From NCBI GenBank assembly GCA_024711345.1, contig JANJTA010000004.1:26429-90428 (forward strand): a DNA stretch of 64,000 nt, in the 5' to 3' direction. The position numbers and the translations under genes are program-made. Of the stretch, positions 7,559-15,641 are shown piece by piece. Source of the stretch: Rhodanobacter sp. GTDB taxonomy: Bacteria > Pseudomonadota > Gammaproteobacteria > Xanthomonadales > Rhodanobacteraceae. Below the pieces are notes generated by a model. The model searched no databases and was not told the origin of the DNA. It worked only from the letters and a program-made list of their open reading frames with translations. Within the stretch, counting starts at the first letter, position 1; each line of letters starts with the position of its first letter.

Positions 7559-8320
7559 TCAGTTTTTCAGCAGAGCGGCCAGGATGCGCGGCACTTCGGC
7601 GGTAGCCGCCGCCAGGTGGGCGAAGATTTCCTCGATGCTGATTTCCGCCTCGTCGCCGCAGCCGGCGGCGAAGTTGGCGACCAGCGCCAGGCAGGCGTAC
7701 TCCAGCCCCAGCTCGCGCGCCAGCACGGCTTCCGGCATGCCGGTCATGCCGACCAGGTCGCAGCCGTCGCGCCTCATGCGGGCGATCTCCGCGCGGGTTT
7801 CCAGCCGCGGCCCCTGGGTGGCGCCGTAGCAGCCGCCGTCGATCGCTTCCACGCCTGTCGTGCGTGCGGCCGCCAGCAGTTCGCGGCGCAGCGACTCGGT
7901 GTACGGCTCGCTGAAGTCGATGTGCCTCACCTCGGCGCCCTCGACGTCGCAGTAGCTGGTGTAGCGGCCGTGGGTGTAGTCGATCAGCTGGTCAGGCACC
8001 ACGATCGCCCGCGGCCCCATGTCGGCGCGGATGCCGCCCACCGCGTTCACGCCGACCACCCGCCGCGCGCCCAGGCGGTGCAGCGCCCACAGGTTGGCGC
8101 GGTAGTTCACCCGGTGCGGCGGCAGCGTGTGGCTTTCGCCGTGGCGGGCCAGGAAGGCCAGCCGCTTGCCGGCGAAGTCGCCGAGCACCACGTCGCCCGA
8201 AGCGGGCCCGTAGGGCGTGTCCACCATCTGTCGCGTGGCGTTTTCCAGGCCCGGGAAGTTGTACAGGCCGCTGCCGCCGATGACGGCGAGATCGAGGGGG
8301 GCTGGATCGGGGTGGGGCAT
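7559..8320 (-). CDS. S-methyl-5'-thioinosine phosphorylase (MTIP)
   Basis: This is a 253-residue purine nucleoside phosphorylase of the MTAP/PNP-2 family. N-terminal [26 protein letters not shown] and GVNAVGGI are phosphate/nucleoside-binding segments. The family-diagnostic MTGMPEA (about residue 186) separates thioinosine phosphorylase of the Pseudomonas type from methylthioadenosine phosphorylase, which has a TTxPE-like site. It cleaves methylthioinosine phosphorolytically to hypoxanthine and 5-methylthioribose-1-phosphate, salvaging the polyamine by-product after deamination. The hypoxanthine product is the substrate of the hpt gene directly upstream, which makes a small salvage cluster. 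Confidence 0.9.
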   Translation of the reverse strand: MPHPDPAPLDLAVIGGSGLYNFPGLENATRQMVDTPYGPASGDVVLGDFAGKRLAFLARHGESHTLPPHRVNYRANLWALHRLGARRVVGVNAVGGIRADMGPRAIVVPDQLIDYTHGRYTSYCDVEGAEVRHIDFSEPYTESLRRELLAAARTTGVEAIDGGCYGATQGPRLETRAEIARMRRDGCDLVGMTGMPEAVLARELGLEYACLALVANFAAGCGDEAEISIEEIFAHLAAATAEVPRILAALLKN

Positions 8321-8363
8321 GGTGAGGATCCGGTTGCTGGTCGAAGCCGATGCTGAATCTGTC

Positions 8364-8472
8364 TTTCTCCCTGGGGGGGAGAGGTTGCCTCAAAGGGGCG
8401 GATGAGGGTTCGGCGAAGCCGGACTGCCCGCTCCGCCCGAACCCTCTCCCCTCTCCCGGCGGGAGAGGGGCT
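8364..8472 (+). repeat. Intergenic palindromic element (MITE/REP-like)
   Basis: The 176-base gap between mtnP-like and hpt holds an imperfect inverted structure. GAGGGTTCGGCG (around 8405) faces CGCCCGAACCCTC (around 8435), flanked by GGGAGAGG-type and CCTCTCCC-type tracts. This resembles the CCCTCTCCC repeat family widespread between genes in Xanthomonadales genomes. No transposase is present. Confidence 0.5.
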
Positions 8473-8496
8473 TTGGCGCCGCTGGAGCCCGGCGTC

Positions 8497-9060
8497 CTAT
8501 TCCCCGCTCTCGGCTTTCAAGGCATAGATCCCCGGCAAGTTGCGGCCCTGCTCGTAGTAGTCCATGCCGTAGCCGAACACGTAGCGGTCCGGCAGCTCGA
8601 CGCCGTTGAAATCGGAGGCGATGCCCTCGGCCAGGCGGTCGTGGCGCTTGGTGCACAGGCTGGCGATCAGCACCTTCTTCGCGCCGCGCCGGTAGCAGTC
8701 GTCGCGCACGGCCTTCAGCGTATGGCCTTCGTCGAGGATGTCGTCCACCAGCAGCACGGTGCGACCGGCCAGCGGCACCGCCGGTTCGCGCAGCCAGTGC
8801 AGCTCGCTGCCGGAGGTGGCGCCGCGGTAGCGGGTGGCGTGCACGTAGTCGAATTCCAGATCGGTGCGGATCGCCAGCGCCAGCTGGCCAGCGAAGATCA
8901 GCGCGCCGTTCATCACGGTGAGGAACACCGCGCGCTCGCCGTCCAGCGCGGCGTCGATGCGCCGGCCCATGTCGGCGATCACGCTTTCCAGCGTGGCGCG
9001 GTCGTGCAGCAGTTCGGCCTGCGCCAGGGCGTCGACCAGCGAAGGAGTCGGAGTGTTCAT
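8497..9060 (-). CDS. hpt: Hypoxanthine-guanine phosphoribosyltransferase
   Basis: The 187-residue type-I phosphoribosyltransferase converts hypoxanthine or guanine plus PRPP to IMP or GMP. The PRPP-binding loop VLLVDDILDEGHT is near residues 100-112, with the flexible loop (RYRGATSGSELHW) before it and a C-terminal purine-site Phe/Tyr region (DRYVFGYGMDYYEQGRNLPGIY). Its ATG overlaps the nagZ stop codon (ATGA), so the two are translationally coupled. The thioinosine phosphorylase downstream yields one of its substrates. Confidence 0.93.
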   Translation of the reverse strand: MNTPTPSLVDALAQAELLHDRATLESVIADMGRRIDAALDGERAVFLTVMNGALIFAGQLALAIRTDLEFDYVHATRYRGATSGSELHWLREPAVPLAGRTVLLVDDILDEGHTLKAVRDDCYRRGAKKVLIASLCTKRHDRLAEGIASDFNGVELPDRYVFGYGMDYYEQGRNLPGIYALKAESGE

Positions 9061-10073
9061 GCGGTTCCTTGATCGGCATGCAGTGCCGTGATGCGCGCGA
9101 CGAAGCGGTCGCGCTGCGGGTTGTCCAGCAGGCCGGCCCAGCTGGAACCCAGCGAGCCACGCAGGGCGGCCAGTGACGGCGACAGCGGCGAGGCGTCGGC
9201 CGGCAATGCGGCGATCGCCTCCTCCACCACCTCGGGGAAGCAGGCCAGCACCAGGTCGCAGCCGGCATCCAGGTGCGCGCGCACCCGCTCGCCCACGCTG
9301 CCGGCGGCGCCGGCGGCCGCCATGCTGATGTCGTCGCTGACCACCGCGCCGGCGAAGCCCAGCTCGCCACGCAGGATGTCTTCGATCCAGATGCGCGAAT
9401 AACCGGCCGGGCGGCTGTCCACCGCCGGGTAGGTGACGTGCGCCATCATCACCGCCTCGACCCGCGCCTCGATGCACTCGGCGAACGGCAGCAGGTCGTC
9501 GCGGCGGATCTGCTCCAGGCTGCGCGGATCGATCGCCGCCGCCTTGTGCGTGTCGGTGGCTACCGAGCCGTGCCCGGGAAAGTGCTTGAGCACCGCGGCC
9601 ATGCCGCCCAGGTGCATGCCGCGCACGTAGGCCTGGGCCAGCTCGGCGGTCACCGCCGGGTCGGCGTGGAAGGCGCGCAAGCCGATCGCCGCGTTGCCCC
9701 GGGCCAGATCCACCACCGGCGCGAAACTGAAATCGACGCCGCTGGCGCGCAGCTCGCTGGCCATCACCCAGGCGTGCTCCTCGGCCAGACGCACCGCCTC
9801 GGCCGGGTCGCGGTCGTACACCGCGCCGATCGCGGCCAGCGGCGGCAGGCGGGTGAAGCCGTCGCGGAAGCGCTGCACCGGACCGCCTTCCTGATCGACC
9901 GCGATCAGCAGCTCCTCGCCGCCGGCCTCGCGGATCGCCTCGCACAGCGCGATCAGCTGGTCGCGCGAGGCGTAGTTGCGCGCGAACAGCAGCACGCCGG
10001 CCACGCCGGGCGAGCGAAGCCAACGCTGCTCGTGTTCGGCCAACTGCAACCCGGCCACGCCGATCATCAGCAT
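9057..10073 (-). CDS. nagZ: Beta-N-acetylhexosaminidase NagZ
   Basis: This GH3 enzyme removes GlcNAc from 1,6-anhydro-muropeptides in the cytoplasm during peptidoglycan recycling. Of 338 residues, KHFPGHG is at 163-169 with the mobile-loop D174/H176 (VATDTH) that define NagZ, and the catalytic nucleophile Asp is in SDDISM near 249. Other signature segments are VDQEGGPVQRF (near 59) and PVVDL (near 119). The start is ATG 10073, which overlaps the stop of the upstream CYTH gene, and the gene overlaps hpt by 4 bases downstream. CYTH-nagZ-hpt thus reads as one operon. Confidence 0.95.
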   Translation of the reverse strand: MLMIGVAGLQLAEHEQRWLRSPGVAGVLLFARNYASRDQLIALCEAIREAGGEELLIAVDQEGGPVQRFRDGFTRLPPLAAIGAVYDRDPAEAVRLAEEHAWVMASELRASGVDFSFAPVVDLARGNAAIGLRAFHADPAVTAELAQAYVRGMHLGGMAAVLKHFPGHGSVATDTHKAAAIDPRSLEQIRRDDLLPFAECIEARVEAVMMAHVTYPAVDSRPAGYSRIWIEDILRGELGFAGAVVSDDISMAAAGAAGSVGERVRAHLDAGCDLVLACFPEVVEEAIAALPADASPLSPSLAALRGSLGSSWAGLLDNPQRDRFVARITALHADQGTA

Positions 10074-10588
10074 GCGGCGTCCTCCGCGACGCGTTCCGCC
10101 GGCGACCATTGCCGGTACGGATGCGCGATCAGATTGACGTTGTAGTAGCGCACCAGCGCGCTCACTTCGCGACCCAGCCATGGCGGGCGTGGGAACGGCG
10201 CGTCGACCGTCGGCAGCTCGACTTCGGCCACCACCAGGCCCGCGTTGTCGCCGGCGAACTCGTCGACCTCGAACAGCACGCCGTCGACGCGCACGTAGTG
10301 GCGCGTCTTCTCCAGCACGCCGTCGCACAGCGTGGCCAGCATGGTCTTCGCCTCGTCGAGCGGGACCGGGTACTCGAACTCGGCCCGCGCGATGGCGAGC
10401 GTGGCGGCCTTGATGTTGAGCCACGCGCGCGCACCCGCCACGCGCACACGCACTGACGCATGCGCCAGCCCCGCGCGCAGCGCCTGCGCATCCACCAGAT
10501 AGCCCTGCGCCATCGACTCGCTGCGCTCGACGCCGGCACGCCAGCCGTCATTGGCCAGCAGGAATTTTCGTTCGATCTCGATCGCCAT
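10067..10588 (-). CDS. CYTH domain protein (triphosphate tunnel family)
   Basis: The 173-residue protein opens with the CYTH signature EIERKFL at residues 3-9, and the rest alternates basic and acidic strands (VRVRVAG, KTRHYV, FEVDEF, AEVELP) that line the triphosphate tunnel. The family includes inorganic triphosphatases, thiamine triphosphatases and class-IV adenylate cyclases. The short single-domain bacterial form like this one is usually annotated as an inorganic triphosphatase or simply a CYTH protein. It is first gene of the CYTH-nagZ-hpt unit, and its stop overlaps the nagZ start. Confidence 0.85.
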   Translation of the reverse strand: MAIEIERKFLLANDGWRAGVERSESMAQGYLVDAQALRAGLAHASVRVRVAGARAWLNIKAATLAIARAEFEYPVPLDEAKTMLATLCDGVLEKTRHYVRVDGVLFEVDEFAGDNAGLVVAEVELPTVDAPFPRPPWLGREVSALVRYYNVNLIAHPYRQWSPAERVAEDAAC

Positions 10589-10633
10589 GGTTCGTGTTTA
10601 TGTCATGCCCGGGGCGGGGCTTTCATGAAGAGT

Positions 10634-10656
10634 GCGGCCACGGATGGCCGCTTTTT
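10634..10656 (+). terminator. Hairpin with T-tract, no upstream + strand gene
   Basis: A perfect 7-bp stem (GCGGCCA/TGGCCGC, loop CGGA) is followed by five T residues on the + strand. All flanking genes lie on the minus strand, so its polarity is opposite to local transcription. It may be a poor terminator for rlmD read the other way, or mark an unseen + strand transcript. Confidence 0.35.
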
Positions 10657-10662
10657 GACTTT

Positions 10663-10682
10663 TGCATTCATGGATGAATGCA
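10663..10682. repeat. 20-bp palindrome between CYTH gene and rlmD
   Basis: TGCATTCAT and ATGAATGCA form perfect 9-bp arms around a GG centre. It lies just past the rlmD stop codon and ~75 bases upstream of the CYTH start, where a transcription-factor operator could sit. No regulator is known from sequence. Confidence 0.4.
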
Positions 10683-10688
10683 CGGGTA

Positions 10689-12026
10689 TCACCGCTCAAA
10701 TACCGCTATGGATTCAACATGCGAGGTATGCGGAAACATGTCCATCACGCCGGCCGCGGCCAGCCGGAAACCGTGCCGCTCGACCAGGATGCCGGCATCG
10801 CGCGCCAGCGAGGCGGGGTGGCAGGAGACGTAGACGATGCGCTTGGTGGCCTTGTGCGGCAGGTAGTCCAGCACCTGGTCCGCGCCGGCGCGCGGCGGGT
10901 CGAGCAGCAATTTGTCCCACGGCTGCTTCGCCCAGTCGGCGCTGCGCTGGTCCTCGAACAGGTTGGCCACGTGGAAGCGCGCGTTGGCGATGCCGTTGCG
11001 CGCGGCGTTCTGCGCGGCGCGCTCGACCAGGCCATGCTCGCCTTCCACGCCCGCCACTTCGGCCACGCGGCGGGCGATCGGCAACGTGAAGTTGCCGAGG
11101 CCGCAGAACAGGTCGAGCACGCGGTCGCCCGGCTGCGGGTCGAGCAGCTCCAGTGCGCGCGCCATCATCAACTGGTTCATGCCGGCGTTGACCTGCACGA
11201 AATCGAGCGGCTGGAACTCCAGCTCGACGCCGGCGTAGCGCGCGTCGCCGCTGGCGATGCGGAACGCCAGCCGCGGATGGTCCGGCCACAGCGGATGCAC
11301 ACTGCTGGTGCCGCCCGGCTGCAGATAGATCGCGAAGCCGTGCTGCTGGCCGAACGCGATCAGTGCGGCGCGGTCGCGCTCGGAAAGCGGCTGCATGTGA
11401 CGGAACACCAGTGCCATCAGCTCGTCGCCGGCGGCGAACTCGATCTGCGGGATGTCGTTGACCGCGTCCATGCCGGCCAGCAGCTCGGCGAGCAGGCCGA
11501 CCTTGGGGCCGAGCGCCGGGTGCATCACCTCGCACTGCCGGATCTCGGTGACGAAGCGCGGGTTCTGCTCCTCGCGAAAACCCACCAGCACGCGGCCCTT
11601 CTTCGCCACGTTGCGCACCGACAGGCGGCCCTTGCGCCGATAGCCCCACGGCTCGGCGGTGAGCGGCGGCAACCATGACGCGGGGGCGACCTTGCCGATG
11701 CGCTCGAAGTTCTCTGCCAGCACGCGCTGCTTGGACTCGATCTGCGCGGCAGCGTCCAGGTGCTGCAGCGAGCAGCCGCTGCACTCGGCGAAGTGGCGAC
11801 AACGCGGCTCGACCCGATGCGGCGAGGCCACGAGCACCTCGACCACCTCCGCCTCGTCGAAATGACGATGGCGCTTGCGCAGCTTCGCCGTCACTTGCTC
11901 ACCGAGCAGCGCGCCACTGACGAACACCGTCTTGCCATCGATGCGGGCCACACCGCGGCCGTCATGCGCGAGCGCGGTGATCTGGGCTTCGAAAGGCGTG
12001 GACGGCGCGGAGTTGGCTCGGGACAT
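10689..12026 (-). CDS. rlmD: 23S rRNA (uracil-1939-C5)-methyltransferase RlmD
   Basis: The 445-residue enzyme methylates U1939 of 23S rRNA with SAM. The N-terminal TRAM RNA-binding domain (about 10-68) is followed by the iron-sulfur cysteines C76, C82 and C85 and a fourth Cys in RQCEVM near 170. The C-terminal Rossmann methyltransferase has DLFCGLGNFTLP and DPPRAG, and the nucleophilic Cys in YVSCHP near residue 400. I start at MSRANS (12026), which fits family length; a longer frame upstream is low quality. It stands alone between two intergenic gaps. Confidence 0.94.
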   Translation of the reverse strand: MSRANSAPSTPFEAQITALAHDGRGVARIDGKTVFVSGALLGEQVTAKLRKRHRHFDEAEVVEVLVASPHRVEPRCRHFAECSGCSLQHLDAAAQIESKQRVLAENFERIGKVAPASWLPPLTAEPWGYRRKGRLSVRNVAKKGRVLVGFREEQNPRFVTEIRQCEVMHPALGPKVGLLAELLAGMDAVNDIPQIEFAAGDELMALVFRHMQPLSERDRAALIAFGQQHGFAIYLQPGGTSSVHPLWPDHPRLAFRIASGDARYAGVELEFQPLDFVQVNAGMNQLMMARALELLDPQPGDRVLDLFCGLGNFTLPIARRVAEVAGVEGEHGLVERAAQNAARNGIANARFHVANLFEDQRSADWAKQPWDKLLLDPPRAGADQVLDYLPHKATKRIVYVSCHPASLARDAGILVERHGFRLAAAGVMDMFPHTSHVESIAVFER

Positions 12027-12183
12027 GGGGCGCAGACAAGAGGATTGGCCGCCGATTATCCCAGATCGGACCAGGCGGCGCCGTGCCGGCGCGCATCCTG
12101 TGCACAAGGAACTTGCCCGGGGTGGCGCGCGATGCTTTGCGTGACGTGACGAAGAGCATCGCGCACCGGGTGCGCCGCCGCAT

Positions 12184-12789
12184 TCACTTCTTCTGCCAGG
12201 CGCCCGAGGCGTTCTGGTAATACCAGCCGGCGCGTGCCTTCTCGATCCAGCTCTTGGCGAAGGTGGCGCGAATCTGCGCCTCCCACTCCGGATGGTTGTT
12301 GGCGTTGGCGATCTCGCGGTACAGCGCGGTGCGGTCGCGGTTTTCGTCGGCCACGGTGGCGTTCGCCTGCGCGCGCTGGCTCAGCGGCACCTTGGCGGCG
12401 TCGCGCATGGCCACCATGCCGTCATGGGTGAAGCCCACCGCACCGCTGTCGAGCAACTCGCCCAGCGGACCCTGGAAGCGGGCCTGCATGCGGCCGCGGA
12501 TCGCTTCGGTGGCGGCGGTCTGGATGCGGATGTCCGGCGTGTCGGCGGCGTACGCGGCCGGCAGCAGCAGGTCGAGCAGCATCGCCGACGGCTGTGCGCC
12601 GCCATCCTTCGCCGACGGCTTCGGCGTCTTCGGCGCCGGCGCCGCGGGCGTCGTCTGGTTCAGCACGTTGCCGATGAACTGGTCGGCGGCCTTCTGCGCT
12701 GCCGCCTCGGGGAAGTACACGTTGATGGTGACGCAACCGACCAGCGCCACGGCCAGCGAAGTCAGGACGAGATAAACGAGCTTGCGCAT
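12184..12789 (-). CDS. ydbL: YdbL-type (DUF1318) lipoprotein
   Basis: The 201-residue precursor starts after AGGAG. Its signal peptide ends in a lipobox LVGC (Cys19), so it is a predicted lipoprotein; the TINVYFPEAAAQKAAD segment follows immediately. After a Pro/Ala-rich linker, residues ~80-200 carry the DUF1318 region with IRIQTAATEAIRGRMQARF and a C-terminal GWYYQNASGAWQKK. In E. coli the small YnbE lipoprotein and YdbL act with the YdbH AsmA-like bridge in phospholipid transport. Here a separate ynbE is absent and this protein carries the lipid anchor itself. It lies 50 bases after ydbH. Confidence 0.8.
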   Translation of the reverse strand: MRKLVYLVLTSLAVALVGCVTINVYFPEAAAQKAADQFIGNVLNQTTPAAPAPKTPKPSAKDGGAQPSAMLLDLLLPAAYAADTPDIRIQTAATEAIRGRMQARFQGPLGELLDSGAVGFTHDGMVAMRDAAKVPLSQRAQANATVADENRDRTALYREIANANNHPEWEAQIRATFAKSWIEKARAGWYYQNASGAWQKK

Positions 12790-12839
12790 GACCAACTCCT
12801 GTAGTGGAAAGGATGGGGGCGCCGCCATCCGCACCGTGT

Positions 12840-14858
12840 TCAGCGGATCTGCGGCGCTCCACCGTGGATGGCATCCTGCAGGCGCCGCACCAGGGTCGGC
12901 CAGTCGACCTGGGTCTGGTGGCCGACCACCTGCAACCGCGGCAAGCCGCTGCCTTCGACGATAGTGTAGCCGTCGTCGGTGGCTTCCAGGCCGCTCATCC
13001 GGCACAGCGTGCCCTGCAGCGTGCAGTTGAGGCCGATGCGCTTGTAGCCGAAGGTCTTGAACAGCTTCAGCACGGCGCCCTGCAGGCCGGCGGCGATGCC
13101 GCCGCCACCGACGCTGGTGAGGTTGTTCACCGCGCGCTGGCTGATCCGCCCGCCTTCACCAGCCAGCAGGCTGGCCTTGAACGCGACCGGGCTCCAGTTG
13201 ACCAGGCGCAGATCCTCGATCGAACCGTCCAGCGGGCCGGTGATGCTGCCGAAGTCGAACACGCTGGTGATCGCGGCCAGGTCCAGTTGCTTCAGCGTGA
13301 TGTCGCCGGTCAGCACCGGGGTGGTGCCGAACGGTTGCTGCAGCGAGAGGTCGGTGACGTCGACGAAGCCGCCGAACACGCTGGCCGACAGGCCGCCGTC
13401 CAGTTCGAAACGGTCGTCGACCCAGCGCAGCGACGGAATCGCCCCGCCGAGCGTGCCGGGGAACGCCGGCCAGCCCATCGCCCGGCTGAACGCGGCCATG
13501 TCGACGCCGGTCAGCGCCAGCGAGGCCGCGAGCCGCTGCCCTTGGGCCGCTGCCGGGCGCCAGTCCAGCTGGCCGATCCGCAGCTGTCCCTCGAGCAACG
13601 GCACCAGCACGGGTTGCTGCAGGGCAAGCGTGCCGCCGCGGCTTTGCCAGCGCGACTGCGCGGCGCCATGGATCAAGCGGTGGAACTGCAGGCCGCGCCA
13701 GCCCAGCGTGGTCGCCGGCCGCTCGCCTTCGCTGGCCCAATCCAGCCCGCCCCGCAGGCCATCGACCGCCAGCCGGCCGTCCGCGTCGGCCAGGTTCAGC
13801 CCGTCGGTATTGAACGCGAAGGCATGCGGACTGCCCGCGCGCAGATCCAGGCTGCCGCTCAGCTGGCCGGTGATGCGCATGTCGCGCAGCCCCAGCGTAC
13901 TCAGCCAGGCCTCGCCATAACGCTGGTAGGCTGCCGGAAAATTCGCGCGCAGGTGGTCCAGCCGCAGACTCTTCAGCGTGCCTTTCGCGTCGAAGGCCAG
14001 CGCACCGTCGAGCTGCAGCGCGTCGGTGTCGTTCAGGCGCAGGCGGCTCAGTTCGAAGGCGCCGTTCTGTGCATTCGCGTGCAGCGCCAGCTGGACCGGA
14101 CGATCCGGCAGCTTGGCGTAGATCGGCCCCAGCAGCACCTCGCCACGGCGCAGGCTGCCGTCCAGCTCGATCCGCGCCGGGCCGGTGGTGGTGTCCAGAC
14201 TGAAGCGCCCATTGCCGTCCAACCCCTGCCCGGCCACGCCGCCGCCAGGGGTGTCGAAGCCCAGCTTGGCCACGCTGAACTGGCCGGACGACTGCAGGCC
14301 GGGGTCGCGCAGGTCCAGCGCCAGCTCGGCGTCCAGCCGGCCGCCGGTGGGGCGCCCCGACCAGACCGTGCCCAGCAGGCCCTGCAGCCAGCCGGCGGGA
14401 AGATCGTCCAGGCTGATCTGCGCATGCGTGGGCTGGTCCAGCGGCAACGCGGTGCTGGCATGCGCCTTGCCCTGGGTGATGTCGACCAGCAGGGTGTTGG
14501 CCGCCTCGCTGAGCAGGATGTTGACGTGGGCGTCGCTGAGCGCCCCGCCCGGCGCGCCGGCCAGGCGCAGGTTGCCGTCGAGGCTCCAGCGCAGGCGGGC
14601 ATCCCGCTGCAGATTGCCGTCCAGGCTCAGGCCCAGCCGCCGCCAGCCCATGGCCAGCACGTCGGCCTGCTCGGCGCTCAACTGCAACCGCAAGCCCCCG
14701 GCAGTGTCCTCGTCGAGGCGCAGGCTTACCCCCTGCAGGTGCACCCCGGGCACGCTGAGCGACTTCGCCGTCAGCAGCACCTGGGCCTGCGCAGGCAGCA
14801 TCCAGCCGATTCCCAGCAGCAGGCAGCACAGCAGCAAGTGGCTTGAAGTCGGGCGCAT
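12840..14858 (-). CDS. ydbH: YdbH-family AsmA/TamB-like envelope bridge protein
   Basis: The 672-residue protein has an N-terminal hydrophobic signal/anchor (to about AQA at 26) and is then almost entirely repeating beta-strand sequence (L/V-x-L-x-L alternation), as in AsmA-like lipid-transport bridges. The C-terminal third, with GPLDGSIEDLRLVNW and the stretch SVGGGGIAAGLQGAVLKLF, matches the YdbH-type domain. YdbH is partly redundant with TamB and YhdP in moving phospholipids to the outer membrane in E. coli. Sequence identity to E. coli is probably low, so the family call rests on pattern plus the adjacent DUF1318 gene. Only 24 bases separate its start from the divergent response-regulator gene. 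Confidence 0.78.
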   Translation of the reverse strand: MRPTSSHLLLCCLLLGIGWMLPAQAQVLLTAKSLSVPGVHLQGVSLRLDEDTAGGLRLQLSAEQADVLAMGWRRLGLSLDGNLQRDARLRWSLDGNLRLAGAPGGALSDAHVNILLSEAANTLLVDITQGKAHASTALPLDQPTHAQISLDDLPAGWLQGLLGTVWSGRPTGGRLDAELALDLRDPGLQSSGQFSVAKLGFDTPGGGVAGQGLDGNGRFSLDTTTGPARIELDGSLRRGEVLLGPIYAKLPDRPVQLALHANAQNGAFELSRLRLNDTDALQLDGALAFDAKGTLKSLRLDHLRANFPAAYQRYGEAWLSTLGLRDMRITGQLSGSLDLRAGSPHAFAFNTDGLNLADADGRLAVDGLRGGLDWASEGERPATTLGWRGLQFHRLIHGAAQSRWQSRGGTLALQQPVLVPLLEGQLRIGQLDWRPAAAQGQRLAASLALTGVDMAAFSRAMGWPAFPGTLGGAIPSLRWVDDRFELDGGLSASVFGGFVDVTDLSLQQPFGTTPVLTGDITLKQLDLAAITSVFDFGSITGPLDGSIEDLRLVNWSPVAFKASLLAGEGGRISQRAVNNLTSVGGGGIAAGLQGAVLKLFKTFGYKRIGLNCTLQGTLCRMSGLEATDDGYTIVEGSGLPRLQVVGHQTQVDWPTLVRRLQDAIHGGAPQIR

Positions 14859-14882
14859 GTCAGGCCATTCTGCCAAATCAAG

Positions 14883-15641
14883 ATGAACGATATGGATTTC
14901 GTCATGAGCAGCCCCCGCGTCAGTAGCGATTCCGAGCCGACCCCCGCCAGCCGCGTGCGGGTACTGGTAGCCGACGACGACCCTGGCAGCTGCCGTTTCC
15001 TGTGCGACGGGCTGGACGCGATGGGCGCCCGCACGGAGGCCTGCCTGGACGGCGCGACGGCCTTGCAGCGGGCACGCGCCGAGCCGTTCGACCTGCTGCT
15101 GCTGGATTGCCGCATGCCCGGCGCCGGTGCGCGGCAGATCCTGGCCGCGCTGCGCAAGGATGCACAGGCCCGCTCGGCGGAGAGCATCGCGGTGGCCACC
15201 ACGGCCGAGCTGGAACCGGGCGCGCGGCAGTCGCTGTTCGACGCCGGCTTCAGCCAGGTCCTGCTGAAACCCTGTGGCCTGGCCGAACTGCAGGAGGTGC
15301 TGGCGCTGGTGCAGCCGGATTGCCACTACGCCGGCATGCTGGACGACCAGGCCGCACTGACCGCCACCGGCGACGCCACCACCATGCGCGCCCTGCGCCT
15401 GCTGTTGCGCGAGGAACTCGCCCTGCTGCACCAGGAACTCGACACGCTGAGCCGCGACCCGACCGGTTTCGGCGAGCGCCTGCACCGACTGCGCTCCTCC
15501 TGCGGCTTCTGCGGCGCGGCTGCGCTGTCCGCGCAGACCGTGCTGCTGCAACGGCAACTGCTGCAGCGCGGCGCCACGCCGGTCGCCCTGGCACGCTTCC
15601 GCCGTGCCCTGCTGGCGACGCTGCAGGCGCTGGACAATTAA
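14883..15641 (+). CDS. Orphan response regulator with REC and HPt-like domains
   Basis: The 252-residue protein has a receiver domain at about 25-145. The acidic pocket is DDD at 31-33, phospho-acceptor D75 lies in LLLLDCRMPG, and conserved K129 in LLKP. The C-terminal ~90 residues form a helical bundle resembling a histidine phosphotransfer domain, with H201 in ERLHRLRSSCGFCGA placed like the HxLKGSA motif. There is no DNA-binding or enzymatic output, so it would work as a phosphorelay shuttle or sink. No histidine kinase is nearby. The start could be ATG 14883 or the in-frame ATG 14904. Its stop overlaps the recO stop in a shared TTAA. Confidence 0.8.
   Translation: MNDMDFVMSSPRVSSDSEPTPASRVRVLVADDDPGSCRFLCDGLDAMGARTEACLDGATALQRARAEPFDLLLLDCRMPGAGARQILAALRKDAQARSAESIAVATTAELEPGARQSLFDAGFSQVLLKPCGLAELQEVLALVQPDCHYAGMLDDQAALTATGDATTMRALRLLLREELALLHQELDTLSRDPTGFGERLHRLRSSCGFCGAAALSAQTVLLQRQLLQRGATPVALARFRRALLATLQALDN

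Noticed and set aside
10689..12107. 27-residue N-terminal extension of RlmD
   Set aside because: The extension is Cys/Arg-rich and not family-like; MSRANS at 12026 gives the expected length.
12804..14846. 680-codon open frame antisense to ydbH
   Set aside because: Gln/Ala/Arg-rich shadow frame; the opposite strand has a signal peptide and YdbH-like patterns.
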